A model generated the notes under the pieces. The model had not been told where the DNA came from, did not search any database, and saw only the letters and a list, made by a program, of their open reading frames with translations. This document shows positions 46,779 to 57,950 of a stretch of 64,000 bases of DNA, piece by piece. The stretch comes from Ceratotherium simum simum (taxonomy: Eukaryota; Chordata; Mammalia; Perissodactyla; Rhinocerotidae), in contig NW_004454262.1 in the NCBI RefSeq assembly GCF_000283155.1, positions 1,671,434 to 1,735,433 of the forward strand. Direction: 5' to 3'. Position 1 is the stretch's first letter, and every line of letters starts with the position of its first letter. The translations under genes were made by a program, and so were the position numbers.

Positions 46779-47620
46779 GTACCTAGACAGTAAAGCTGTC
46801 AAAACACCACAGTCACTGGCAAATTTACAATGATTAACTTTTTCTGACAATGGTTTGATAGCCAATAAAAGCAGTGGTGGACACCTCGTAATATTAAAAC
46901 ATTTTGAAGGAAAAGTTACAGTAAAAAGAAAGGTACTAATGTATATCTAATTTCACTATCCAAGATAAACCCTTCAATCTGCCAAATTCATCCTCTGGGT
47001 TTAGAACAAACCGAAGTCAATGCTGACCTTTGAGTAACCTCATGTTGACATCCTTGGTCTTTGTGGAAAACACTGTACCTTTAATTTAAAAGTTTCTCTT
47101 TCCACAGCATGACAACTTGTTGAGGTGTTGCAGACCAAGTCAATCCCTCCAGCTTTACAATGCAATCTTTTAGATTACAAAACTGCACTTAAAAACGAAT
47201 GAAGCAATTCTGGGCACTCTTACTCAGCTCTGTGGTCTGCTGGCACGAGAACTCTTGGAAGACAGATTGGTGTCCTGCAGCAGTTCACTGTGCTGGATGG
47301 ACTCAAACACTCCCCAGCACTCGCTCCAGCTGTCCTCCCTTCATACATGGCTACCTGGCCCTGCCCCCAGAACTCTTCCTGCATTCCCAGTTACCTGGTA
47401 TACCCTTTATTCACTTGCCTCTTAAAGAATTCCCATTTTACACAGTCAAATGGAATAAACCCTCCCAAAGTTTACTTGTAAGCAAACACCATTAAAAAAA
47501 TTAAGTTCCATATAGTTTACTAAATTATGTTATACTATGATGCAACCATTAAAAACACTTATGAAGAGATTTTTAATGTAAAATTTTAATGATATGGGAA
47601 ATCCTGTAACATAAATCAAA
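46779..47620. other. unassigned non-coding DNA
   Basis: No gene or repeat that I can support. About 47200-47460 is a little richer in GC and carries a 98-codon open frame without family resemblance. Confidence 0.35.
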
Positions 47621-47636
47621 AATAAAGTGTATACAG

Positions 47637-47892
47637 GGCCGGCCTGGTGGCACAAGCAGTTAAGTGTGCGTGCTCCACTGCGGCGGCCCAGGGTTCGCTG
47701 GTTCGGATCCCGGGCGCGCACCGATGCACCGCTTGTCAAGCCGTGCTGTGGCAGCGTCCCATATAAAGTGGAGGAAGATGGGCATGGATGTTAGCCCAGT
47801 CTTCCTCAGCAAAAAGAGGAGGATTGGCAGATGTTAGCTCAGGGCCAATCTTCCTCACAAATAAATAAATTAATTAATTAAAAATTAAAAAT
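47637..47892 (+). mobile_element. ERE SINE, full length, variant head
   Basis: Sense ERE with head GGCCGGCCTGGTGGCACAAGC and the CTTGTCAAGCCGTGCTGTGG and TATAAAGTGGAGGAAG variants, the same subtype as the copy at 23435-23679. The tail ends in (AAATAAAT)-like sequence. A 16-bp duplication, aataaagtgtatacag (47621-47636), recurs at 47893-47908 with one change. Confidence 0.95.
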
Positions 47893-47908
47893 AATAAAGT
47901 GTACACAG

Positions 47909-48724
47909 GTAAGTATACAATATTATATCAACTGTGGAAAAGGAAAATGTATTCAAAGAAGTTAAAGAGAATATACTAACATGCTAATAGTTGTTGCCTC
48001 AGGATGGTAGTATTATGCACAATAGTTTATTTTTTTAAATATCTCCAAATTTCTATAAAGTGTAGTTTTTGGACAATTTGTATTTTTTAATAAGTTAAGT
48101 TTTTAATAACTTGAAATGTCAAGTGTATAAAATTGTCTACATAGTATGGTTTTAACTAAAAATAATGTATGGATAAGAGAATTGATGAAAATATGGGAAA
48201 ATGTTAATAGGCATTCTCTCCTCCAGGTGAAATGAGGGATTGCTATTTTCATTTCATCTCAAAATATGTCTCTATTTTCAGACTGTGCACATTGGTGATG
48301 TATTAATTTTATATTAGAAAACAATGCTTAAGTAAGACATAAGAGAAACAAGAAAACCACTATGCTCCTAATATTCATAATAAACCAGTGTGCTCCAAAT
48401 ACTTTGGATAAAAGTTACAGACTTGTCTTCAGAAATTAAAATTTCATTTCTCATATCTTAAGATAACATATTTCACACTCCCTAATTCACAATTGGCAAA
48501 TAGTTTCTCACAAATATTCTTATCCTAAAAGTCAACCCAAATAAGAGGAAATCCTGTGAGAAAAGGAAAAAAAAAAAAAGATCTAGTCAAAAGCTCATCA
48601 TAGAAGAAGGATCTTGGCAGGACTCTGGGATGGAAGGAAGAGTTACTATGAATACATGAAGTTAGAATACTGGCCCCCACTGCCTTCCTTTTCTACTGAT
48701 TTTTGTTTGTTTGTTTGTTTACAG
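47909..48724. other. unassigned AT-rich non-coding DNA
   Basis: No gene or repeat recognised apart from an A-run near 48570 and a (GTTT)n run at 48705-48720. Confidence 0.4.
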
Positions 48725-48838
48725 CCTTTGGGAAGACATTTTGATCCACAGAGGCAGATGAAGACCTGGATCATCTGTAATTCTTTCAGAAATGGAGATG
48801 GGTACGCTCTCCGCTTCCACTGTCCAGGGAATTCATTG
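48725..48838 (+). other. candidate exon-like open segment
   Basis: A T-rich tract with a consensus acceptor, TTTGTTTGTTTACAG, ends at 48724. After it 38 codons stay open (PLGRHFDPQRQMKTWIICNS...) up to a possible donor, TTG|GTAACG, at 48838/48839. The 114-bp length is a multiple of three. The donor is weak at positions +5/+6, and I know no protein with this sequence. It may be a lncRNA exon or chance. The open frame also continues past the donor to 48967. Confidence 0.15.
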
Positions 48839-48970
48839 GTAACGAACTGTGTATGTGCGTTTCACCTGGATAGGTGTTGTGGTGTGTGTTTGGGTGGATT
48901 GAGGGAGCAAGGTGAAGGAATGACCCAAATTAGGAAATACTGTTGCTATTACCAAAAAAAGGAAGTGTGA

Positions 48971-49435
48971 ACATCTGGTAGAGCTACCAAACCATCAAAG
49001 TTAGACATTATTCCAGATATTTGCAAAACCTTGTGGTGACTTGACCATTTGTGTGGAACTATACACAGCCTCTATCTAAAACAGAAGAAATAGCTGATTT
49101 ATCCACTCGGGAAGACCAAGACATGATATTCAGAGGATGAAGATAAGATGCAAACAATTAAGTATATTAGGAGATGTCGGGTGTAGACCATAACTTAACT
49201 ATGTCTATACAAAGCAGGAAAGGAGAAAATAAATAATAAGTCCACTTCTTTATCTTGTCATAACCCTCAAAGTAAAGAAATTAAAATCTTTATTTCATTC
49301 TGAGTAATTTCTTTTGGAAAGAGATGTTTTAAGAAAATACTGAGAGTAAAGCTAAAATTTCTTTTCCATCTTAAATGAGAATTTGTTTCCTGATTCATTT
49401 TAAACAATTTGACTCTAAATTGTTCCTTTATTTTT
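48971..49435. other. unassigned non-coding DNA
   Basis: No gene or repeat recognised up to the target duplication of the next ERE. Confidence 0.4.
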
Positions 49436-49448
49436 GTATTTTCTTTTT

Positions 49449-49701
49449 GTGTGTGTGGGAGGAAGATTTGCCCTGAGCTAACACCCGTTGGCAATCTTCC
49501 TCTTTTTTTGCTTGAGGACGATTAGCCCTGAGCTAACATCTATGCCAATCTTCCTCTATTTTGTATGTGGGATGCCTCCACAGCATGGCTGATGAGTGGA
49601 GTAGGTGCATGCCCAGGATCTGAACCTGTGAACCCAAGACACTGAAGCAGAGCGCATGGAACTTGAACCACTCGAACCACTGGGTTGTGGGGCCGACCCC
49701 A
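49449..49701 (-). mobile_element. ERE SINE, older copy
   Basis: Antisense ERE with degraded head complement (GGGGCCGACCCC) and B-box area (AGGATCTGAACC), and two GAGCTAACA tail blocks. A 13-bp duplication, gtattttcttttt, is at 49436-49448 and 49702-49714. It is visibly more diverged than the other copies and so probably an earlier insertion. Confidence 0.92.
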
Positions 49702-49714
49702 GTATTTTCTTTTT

Positions 49715-50099
49715 AAAACAGGAATTAATACATTTAGACCTGGGAAAGTATGACAAATCACATTTTACTATTTTCTGCTTTCATATACAGAACACTATTT
49801 TTTTTTAATTCCAAAGACATTTCACCATCCAAAAGATAAATAAAAATATATTTAAATACATATAGAATTAAATAATGAAACTGACAAAGCAAACACTTGC
49901 TAATGTGCACATCCTACACACTTAAAAGTTCCATACTACTTGAAGGATGTCATCTATATTGTATATTATTATAAATGAGAAAACTTAATATGGCTTAGTT
50001 TTTTTCAAATTTGAGAAATATACAGAGGGAATATGGTGAAACATTAAGTGTACAACAGAGTAGTTGATTTTTATTGCCAAAATAATCTGTTCATTTGCT
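49715..50099. other. unassigned AT-rich non-coding DNA
   Basis: Nothing recognised. Confidence 0.4.
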
Positions 50100-50420
50100 T
50101 CAAAATTGCCAGTTTTCAGCTACAGATCTTAAGGGAGCTCAAGGTTGCTTTTTCTGTTATACTTTTAACCAAAATCAGAAAAAAAACCCAAACCAAAACA
50201 AAACCATGAAACCTTCAATACTTTCAAGCTGAAATTTCAGCCTAATGTTTATTTTTCTTTGTGCTCCCACTAAGCTAATTAAAGAGCTTGACATTCAAAG
50301 CTGGTTTGGGAAAAGAAAGAAGGGGCACAACCAGCTGAGATTTGGTCCAACTACCAATAAGTATGAAAGACAACAGTCATCATGATGGCTTTCAGTATGA
50401 CTTTATATTTATTCGCCAAA
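50100..50420. promoter_or_regulatory. candidate conserved non-coding element
   Basis: Repeat-free block with CTAAGCTAATTAAAGAGC (homeodomain core), an E-box CAACCAGCTGAG, and non-simple, information-rich sequence between AT-rich flanks. No supported reading frame. Enhancer function is inference only. Confidence 0.22.
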
Positions 50421-51000
50421 CTTTTCAAGATAGTAAATGGATTAGTGGGGAAGGGGAAAAAAGAAAATCTCATAATTATCTCATTTAGTGTTTAGGTTAG
50501 AGAAATCACACCTATTTAAAACAAAAATTCAAAATGATTACATTTCAAAATCCATGAGTTTCCAAAGAGGGATATTCATTTACTGTTTATTTTCAAATTG
50601 AATTCTACTGCTCTATATTTTTTCTTAATACATTAATTTTTCTACTTTGTACCCCACCCCCCCAAATCATAAATACACTCAAATAAATGATTTAGGAAGC
50701 TTTTTATTTCTTTCTAATATTATACTTAAAAGAGTTTGTGCTAAATTGAGACAAACATAATATTTGTGAAACATTTCATCAAGAGAAGCTACACATTTTC
50801 TTCTCACTCCCTTTTAGTTCTCTAACTTTTGCTTTAATATTTTAAAATAAAATACTGAATTAAAAAATTAATATATTCTTATTATTCAAACATTCAAATG
50901 ATACAGAAGTTTTAAAAAAATTCCTATCCTTCATTTCTTCTCCTTTCAAATCTAAGAGTTAGCTGTGTGTCTGTCCACATTTCTTTTTATAGTATAGAAA
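50421..51000. other. unassigned AT-rich non-coding DNA
   Basis: Nothing recognised. Confidence 0.4.
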
Positions 51001-51002
51001 AA

Positions 51003-51010
51003 AATATATA

Positions 51011-51049
<39 letters not shown>
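51003..51049 (+). repeat. (TA)(CA)n microsatellite
   Basis: ATATATATACATATATA followed by about 14 CA units. Pure enough to be polymorphic. Confidence 0.95.
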
Positions 51050-51050
<1 letters not shown>

Positions 51051-51379
51051 TAGGCGTATGTATTTTTATAGGTAATGCTCTATATATGATTCCACAACTA
51101 AATTTCTTCATCTCTTTTCTCATCCTTTCATCATGGACATACTTCTGTATCAGAATAAATAGATCAATCCTATGCTTCCAGTGGAGGTCAAGTATTCCAT
51201 TTTATGATTGTACCATAATTTATTTAACCAAATCCCTATTGATGAGTGTCAAATTTAGTCTTAAATGAGTACATGTGCACATCTAAAAGTTCAAACCACA
51301 TGAAACAGTCTAAAACAAAATGTTAAGCCCTCCTATTCCTCCACTAAAAGATAATCAATTTTAATCAGTTTGTGGGTTT

Positions 51380-51460
51380 GTGAGGAAGATCAGCCCTGAG
51401 CTAACATCCGATGCCAATCCTCCTCTTTTTTGCTGAGGAAGATTGGCCCTGGGCTAACAT
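51380..51460 (-). mobile_element. truncated ERE SINE (tail half only)
   Basis: Antisense ERE tail blocks (GAGGAAGATCAGCCCTGAGC, then GAGGAAGATTGGCCCTGGGC) stop abruptly at GCTAACAT, just where the body should begin. The tRNA-like head is missing and unrelated sequence follows. No target duplication was found. Confidence 0.85.
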
Positions 51461-51597
51461 AGGGGTGATGTGGAAACAGCAGAAACAGTTATTGCAAATT
51501 AGCTGTCTGGCCTCAGATGCTGCTAAAGCTAAAGAGAAGGAGGAAGAAGCTGGTGAGGAAAAGTAGCAGGAGAAAATAAACTGATTAAAAAAGAAAA
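51461..51597 (+). pseudogene. possible processed-pseudogene 3' end, parent unknown
   Basis: Abutting the truncated ERE, a frame from 51471 to a TAG at 51564-51566 gives a charged, coiled-coil-like tail ending in CLASDAAKAKEKEEEAGEEK. Fourteen bases after the stop there is AATAAA (51576-51581) followed by an A-rich run to 51597, the order expected of an mRNA 3' end that was retro-inserted. Parent gene not recognised. The short length leaves chance as a real alternative. Confidence 0.35.
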
Positions 51598-51865
51598 CAG
51601 TACAGAGAGGCATACCAAAAATGGAAACCAAAAAGAGACATTTTTGCAACTAGAAAAATGTCAACCTCAGATATTGTGAATGTAGTAAAAAATCCTTCCC
51701 TATGGCCCATTTGTACTAGGACTAACATTGTTTAAATATGAAATTATAGGAAAGGGAGAGACCAACTTTGGGACAGAAATCATATGTGACCAGTCTTGGT
51801 TATGATAGACTTCTGGTTCAGGCCTTATTTAAATTTGTCAACTGAGGTTGAAAATACCTAATTTG

Positions 51866-52128
51866 AGGCCAGCCCAGTGGCGTAGCAGTTAAGTTTGTGT
51901 GCTCTGCTTCGGCGGTCCAGGGTTCGCCGGTTCAGATCCTGAGCGTGGACCTACACACTGCTCATCAAGCCATGCTGAGGCAGCGTCCCACATAGAGCAA
52001 CTAGAAGGATGTACAACTATGACATACAACTACCTACTGGGGCTTGGTGGAGAAAAAACGAAAAAAGGAGGAAGACTGGCAACAGATGTTAGCTTAGGGC
52101 CAATCTTCCTCAAAAAGAAAGAAAGAAA
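51866..52128 (+). mobile_element. ERE SINE, full length, chimeric features
   Basis: Sense ERE with a GGCCAGCCCAGTGGCGTAGC head and the CCAGGGTTCGCCGGTTC middle of one subtype, but the CAACTAGAAGGATGTACAAC and CTACTGGGGCTT tail of the other. It ends in (GAAA)n. A perfect 16-bp duplication, gaaaatacctaatttg, is at 51850-51865 and 52129-52144. Confidence 0.95.
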
Positions 52129-52144
52129 GAAAATACCTAATTTG

Positions 52145-52658
52145 CCTTGCTCCCTAGAGTTGTTAATGACTTCCAATGAGTTGCTGACTGTTCAAATGCT
52201 TGGAAACTCTGAAATATTCTACCAACATAAGAGTTCATCATCTTCTCTTGATTTTATCATTATCAATACTTAATATGCTTCTCTTTCACTCTTCCAATAT
52301 CCTTTGAACTATTTTTGGAAAATTCTCTTTTTTCCATTAATTACAGGATATTTGGACTCATATATTTTTCTCACAGGAACAACTGAGATTTATAATCAAA
52401 CAAGGCTAGATAACTTTTATCTGTCATAGTTATTATCACTAGAAATGAAACAAAGTTGGAACCTAATTCAATTCAAATATCTCTACCTACATTTAATCAA
52501 AAATTTCTGTATGCTGTATATTGATGGATTTCTTTTTCTCTGAACTAAAATGCCCAGGGGACAAAAAAGCAAAACAAGGAAAGATAAAATATATATTGTA
52601 TAAATGTGTGTAAAAGCATAACAGTATAGCTGAAAATGACTTTAGGGATCAACTAGTA
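52145..52658. other. unassigned AT-rich non-coding DNA
   Basis: No gene or repeat recognised. Confidence 0.4.
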
Positions 52659-52800
52659 CAATGTTTTTTACACTTTAATTTGAGATGGGTCATCTGGTGA
52701 TCTTGTTAAAATACAGATTCTGATCTGGAAGGTCCAGGGTGCAGCAAAACTGCAGTTCTAAAAAGTTTCCAGGTATGCTGATACTATAGGTCCTTGAGAA
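52659..52800. mobile_element. MER20-like hAT DNA transposon relic
   Basis: GGTGATCTTGTTAAAATACAGATTCTGATCTGGAAGGTCCAGGGTG and TTCTAAAAAGTTTCCAGGTATGCTGATACTATAGGTCC follow the MER20/MER5-type arrangement (CACCTGG...TTGTTAAAATACAGATT...CCAGGTGATGCTGATGCTG...GGTCC). No coding capacity. Ends are degraded. Confidence 0.6.
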
Positions 52801-52814
52801 GTAAGGTCTATTAC

Positions 52815-55800
52815 AGTGGTTTTCAAAGATTTTGAGTTGTACATCACTTTCTTTCAAAAAAAATCTGATAAAACAAACCTTACACCTAAAGGAACTAGAA
52901 AAAGAAGAATAAACAAAGCCCAAAGTTAGTAGAAGGAAGAAAATAATAAAGGTCAGAGTGCAAATAAATGAAATAGAGACTAAAAATGCAATAGAAAAGA
53001 TCAATGAAACTAAAAGCTGGTTCTTTGAAAAGATAAACAAAATTGATAAACTTTTAGCCAGACTCATCAAGAAAGAGAGAGGGCCCAAATAAATAAAATC
53101 AGAAATGAAAGAGAAGTTACAACTGACACCACAGAAATACAAAGGATCATAAGAGACTACTATGAACGATTATATGCCAACAAATTGGAAAACCTAGAAA
53201 AAAGGATAATTTCCTAGAAAAACACAACCTTCCAAGACTGAATCATGAAGAACTAGAAAACATGAATAAACTAATTACAAGTAATAAAATTGAATCTCTA
53301 ATTTAAAAACTCCCAAAAAACAAAAGTCCAGGACCAGATGGCTCCACAGGTGAATTCTATCAAACATTTAAAGAGGAGTTAATACCTATCCTCAATTTAC
53401 TCCAGAAAATTGAAGAAGAAGGAATGCTTCCAAACTCATTTTATGAGGCCAGCATTACTGTGATATCAAAACCAGACAAAGACACCACAAAAAAAGAAAA
53501 TTACAGGTCAATATCCCTGATGAATGTAGATGCAAAAATCTTCAACAAAATATTAGCAAACTAAATTCAACAGTACATTAAAAGGATTCCACCATACATC
53601 AAGTGGGATTTATTCCAGGGATGCAAGGATGGTTCGACATCCACAAATCAATAGATGTGATACACCACATTAACAAAACAAGGGATAAAAATCAAATGAT
53701 CATCTCAATACACATAGAAAAAGCACTTGACAAAATGCAACATCCATTTATGATAAAAACTCTCAACAAAGTGGGTACAGAAGGAAGATACCTCAACATC
53801 ATAAGGCCATATATGACAAACCCACAGCTAACATCATACTCAATGGTGAAAAGCTAAAAGCTTTTCCTCTAAGATCAGGAACAAGACAGAGATGCCCACT
53901 CTTACCACTTTTATTCAACATAGTATTGGAAGTCCTAGGCACAGCAATTAGGCAAGAAAAATAAATAAAAGGCACAAAATTGGGAAGGAAGAAGTAAAAC
54001 TGTCACTAATTGCAGATGACATGATACTATATAGATAAAACCCTAAAGACTCCACCAAAAATATATCAGAATAAATGTATTCACTAAAGTTGCAGGATAC
54101 AAGATTAATATACAGAAATCAGTTGAATTTTTATACACTAATAACAAGCTTTCAGAAAGAAAAATTAAGAAAACCATCCCATTTACAACTGCATCAAAAA
54201 GAATAAAATACCTGGGAATAAATTTAACCAAGGAGGTGCAAGATCTCCATTCTGAAAACTATAAGACATTGATGAAAGAAATTGAAGACGACACAAATAA
54301 ATGGAAAGATATACCATGCTCATGGATTGGAAGAATTAATATTGTTAAAATGTCCACACTACTGAAAAGCAATCTGCATATTCAATGTAATCCCCCTAAA
54401 AATATCAATGGCATTTTTCACAGAACTAGAACAAAAAATCCTAAAATTTGCATGGAACCACAAAAAGTCCAGAATAGCCAAAGCAATACGGAGAAAGAAG
54501 AACAATGCTGGAGGTATCATACTCCCTGATTTCCAATTATACTACAAAGCTATAGTAATGAAAATAGTATGGTACTGGCACAAAAAGAGACACATAAATA
54601 AATGGAATAGAAGAGAGCCCAGAAATAAACCTATGCATATATGGTCAATTCATCTATGACAAGGGAGACAAGAATATATAATGGGGAAAAGACAGTCTTT
54701 TCAATAAATGGTTTTGGGAAAACTGGACAGCTACATGCAAAAGAATGAAACTGGATTAATATCTTACACCATATACAAAAATAAATTCAAAATGGATAAA
54801 GACTTGAATGTAAGATCTGAAACCATAAAACTCCTAGAAGAAAGCATAGGCAGTCAGCTCTTTGACACGAGTCTTAGCAATATCTTTTTGGACTAGTCTC
54901 CTCAGGGAAGGGCAACAAAGGCAAAAATAAACAAATGGGATTATATCAAACTAAAAAGCTTTCACATAGCAAAGGAAACCATCAACAAAACGAAAAGACA
55001 ACCTACTGAATGGGAGAAGATATTTGCAAATCATATATCTGATAAGGGGTTAATACAGAAATACATAAGGAACTTACACAACCTAATATCAAAACTACCT
55101 GATTAAAAAATGGGCACACAACTTGAATAGACATTTTTCCAAACAAGAAATACAGATGGCCAATAGGCATATGAAAAGATACTCAACATCACTAATCATC
55201 AGGAAAATGCAAATCAAAACCATAATGACATACCACCTCATACCTGTCAGAATGGCTATTATCAAAAAGACAAAAAATAACAAGTGTTGGCAAGGATGTG
55301 GAGAAAAGGGAACCTTCGTACACTGTTGGTGGAAATGTAAATTGGTACAGCCACTATGGAAAACAGTATGGCAGTTCCTCAAAAAATTAAAAATAGAACT
55401 ACCATATGATCCAGCAATTCCATTTCTGGGTATTTATCTGAAGAAAACAAAAACACTAATCTGAAGAGATATGCGCCACTATGTTCACTGCAGCATTATT
55501 TACGATAGCCAAGACGTGGAAGCAAACTAAGTGTTCACTGACAGATAAATGGATAAAGCAGATGTGGTGTCTATATAGCAATGGAATGTTAATCATCCAT
55601 AAAAAAGAATGAAATCTTGCCATTTGCAACAATATGGAGGGACCTAGAAGATACTAACTGAAATAAGTCAGAGAAAGACAAATATTGTATGATTTCACTT
55701 ATATGTGGAATCTAATAAACAAAACAAACAAAACAAAACAAAAGAGAAACAGACTTACAGATACAAAGGAAAAACTGATGATGACCAGTGTGGGGAGGGG

Positions 55801-56190
55801 TTGGGTGGTGGGAGAAATAGGTGAAGGAGATTAAGAGGTACAGACTTCCAGTCATAAAATAAGTCATGGGGATGTAATGTACAACATAGGGAATACAGTC
55901 AATAATATTGTAATAATTTTGTATAGTGACAAATGGTAACTAGACTTATTATGTTGACAATTTATAATGTATATAAATGTCAAATCACTATGACATACAC
56001 CTGAAACTAATATGATATTATACATCAATTATACTTCAATTTAAAAAAATCTGATAAAACAACTAAAAGTACACCTACGCACACTGAAGCAATGGTGGTG
56101 GGCTCAGAGACCTAGCCGTCCTCTCACAGTCCCCAGGGGCTTTTGAGTCGTTTTCTAGGCACTTCCATGGAAAATCTTGAAATCTGTGGA
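52815..56190. mobile_element. hAT-like DNA element, split by an L1
   Basis: The left end CAGTGGTTTTCAAAGATTTT (52815) and the right end CCATGGAAAATCTTGAAATCTGTGG (to about 56190) look like the two inverted ends of one hAT-type element. The 3.2-kb L1 lies between them. The uninterrupted element would be about 190 bp. Identity not confirmed. Confidence 0.4.
52877..56042 (+). mobile_element. 5'-truncated L1, 3.2 kb, with 20-bp target duplication
   Basis: Sense L1 starting in ORF2 upstream of the reverse transcriptase and running to the 3' UTR and a short A-tail. The duplication aaaaaaatctgataaaacaa is at 52857-52876 and 56043-56062. RT landmarks are readable: [10 protein letters not shown] (53606), then [10 protein letters not shown] where ISIDAEKAFD is usual, so the motif A aspartate is lost, and IADDMILY with the ADD pair intact (about 54010). 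A C-terminal cysteine region CWQGCGEKG...HCWWKC survives near 55300. Stops and frameshifts break the frame many times. Confidence 0.95.
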
Positions 56191-57950
56191 ACATGAAATG
56201 AAATGCACAGTCTAATCTAAAAACTTCTTTTAATCATAAGGAAACAGGGACTCAGGCGAGTTTAAATATCAATAAATGAATTCATAATATTCTATATCAT
56301 AAACATGGACCCAATACACATACATTTAAAACGTTCACACGAAGACATTTGTATATGCATTGTAGAGAACAGTTGCTGCTTTTCAGCATCCAAACTCTAC
56401 TTGGGAGGAAGCCAACCAAAGGTTAAAGCTGACAGTCCCTTCTCTATCCATTGGCAGGTAAACTGAGAGCAAGTGACTTAGGCTCATCCAATCAAAAGCT
56501 CATTCCAGTGACTTCTGATCTAGATGGAATGAAGCTAAAATTCAGCAACAGCTAGATATCATTTATGGTGGTGAAATTGGAAGAAAAAGCTTAAAAATGG
56601 AGGTTTGAGGAGTTCCTATTCCAGGTTAATCATGGGAAATGATTGTAAATAAAACAGAGTGGCCAACATGATGGAAGCAGAAAGACATACCAAGTGGAAC
56701 AAATAGAATATAAAAAAGTGGGAGAGCAGAAGAGCTTAAGATAATCGGAGAAAAGATTTCATATCGCTAAGTACACAGAAACGAGGCACACATTTGGGTT
56801 GTGTGGGTAGCCCAGCTGCTACAGGGGCTTAAATGATAACTTGGCACATTACTTTGGATAGTCTCTAAATTCCACAAGGGCTGGATTTATATCCAATCCT
56901 AGGCAAAAAGTAAGCCTTTAACATTTGCCAAATGAATGATCGATAAATACGTATCTAAACAAACATATATTCAGCATTTCCTATATGGTGCCCCTTAGAA
57001 ACATGTAGGACAAGTAGAAGTTTACAAGGTGAGATTAGGACAATGATTAAAAGATCATGAACTTCAGAAGTAAAAAGAAATGGAAGTCAGAAAAATCCTT
57101 CCTAAAATATCTATGACTTTTTGACTGCTGTTGGTAATCTTGAGGGTAACAGAACTAGAATTATGGAGAACTGCGGAATTGGAATGTATTGTTTCCCTCA
57201 AGAGGCTTTCCAAATAAAAGGAAATATAAAATGTATCAAATTTGAAATAAAGACATATGGTTGCTAAGGAATTAAGGGGATAAGATCATTGTATTTAGTT
57301 TTTAGTAAGGGGAGTGAGTTGGGGCCAGAAGTAAAAATTCATCAAATTTTAGGCACGTTATTTACTTACGTGTTTTATTTTATTTTTATTTATATTTTCA
57401 GTTTTATTTTAATGATTCATCGAAAAAAGTTTTTGCTTGTTATTTTATTTGTATGTTTTCATATTTTTCCTTACATATCCAAGTTTTGTTTCTTTTACTT
57501 CTTATAATTTGGAAATCATTTTTCCCAACTAATGGTTAATTTACATCTAAGATACCTTTATATATCTTTTATTTAATTCTATCTCTATATATCTTTATCA
57601 CTTCAAAAATAAAATACATGTATTTGAGAACCCACACCCACACATAAAATGAAACATTTTGCAAGCAATTATTCACACTCCTACTCTAAGATTTTGTTGG
57701 TGTAATTTGGAATTTCATATCCAGAATATCATCATTTTTAACATTTTTAGTTTCTTTTAGAAGAATTAACATTTTTCTATTGTTTTTAACTTCTCACTAT
57801 ATTAACAACAGTGATTTAAATATTGATTCTTTGATTGGTTTTAATTACTCACTATTCTTTCTTTTACAACATAATCTAATCCCCATTGGTTTTCATTACT
57901 CATCGTACTATCTTTTATGACACACAATCCTCACTATTTAGTTCTTCAGT
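56191..57950. other. unassigned AT-rich non-coding DNA
   Basis: No gene seen. A weak sense L2-like 3' end may lie at about 56860-56945 (CTCTAAATTCCACAAGGGCTGG; CATTTGCCAAATGAATGA). The remainder is AT-rich and unassigned. Confidence 0.4.

Noticed and set aside
46638..46865. Antisense Ser/Pro/Phe-rich frame
   Set aside because: Translation of the purine tract complement.
53603..55464. Functional L1 ORF2
   Set aside because: Frames are broken repeatedly, the 5' half is missing, and RT motif A has lost its aspartate.
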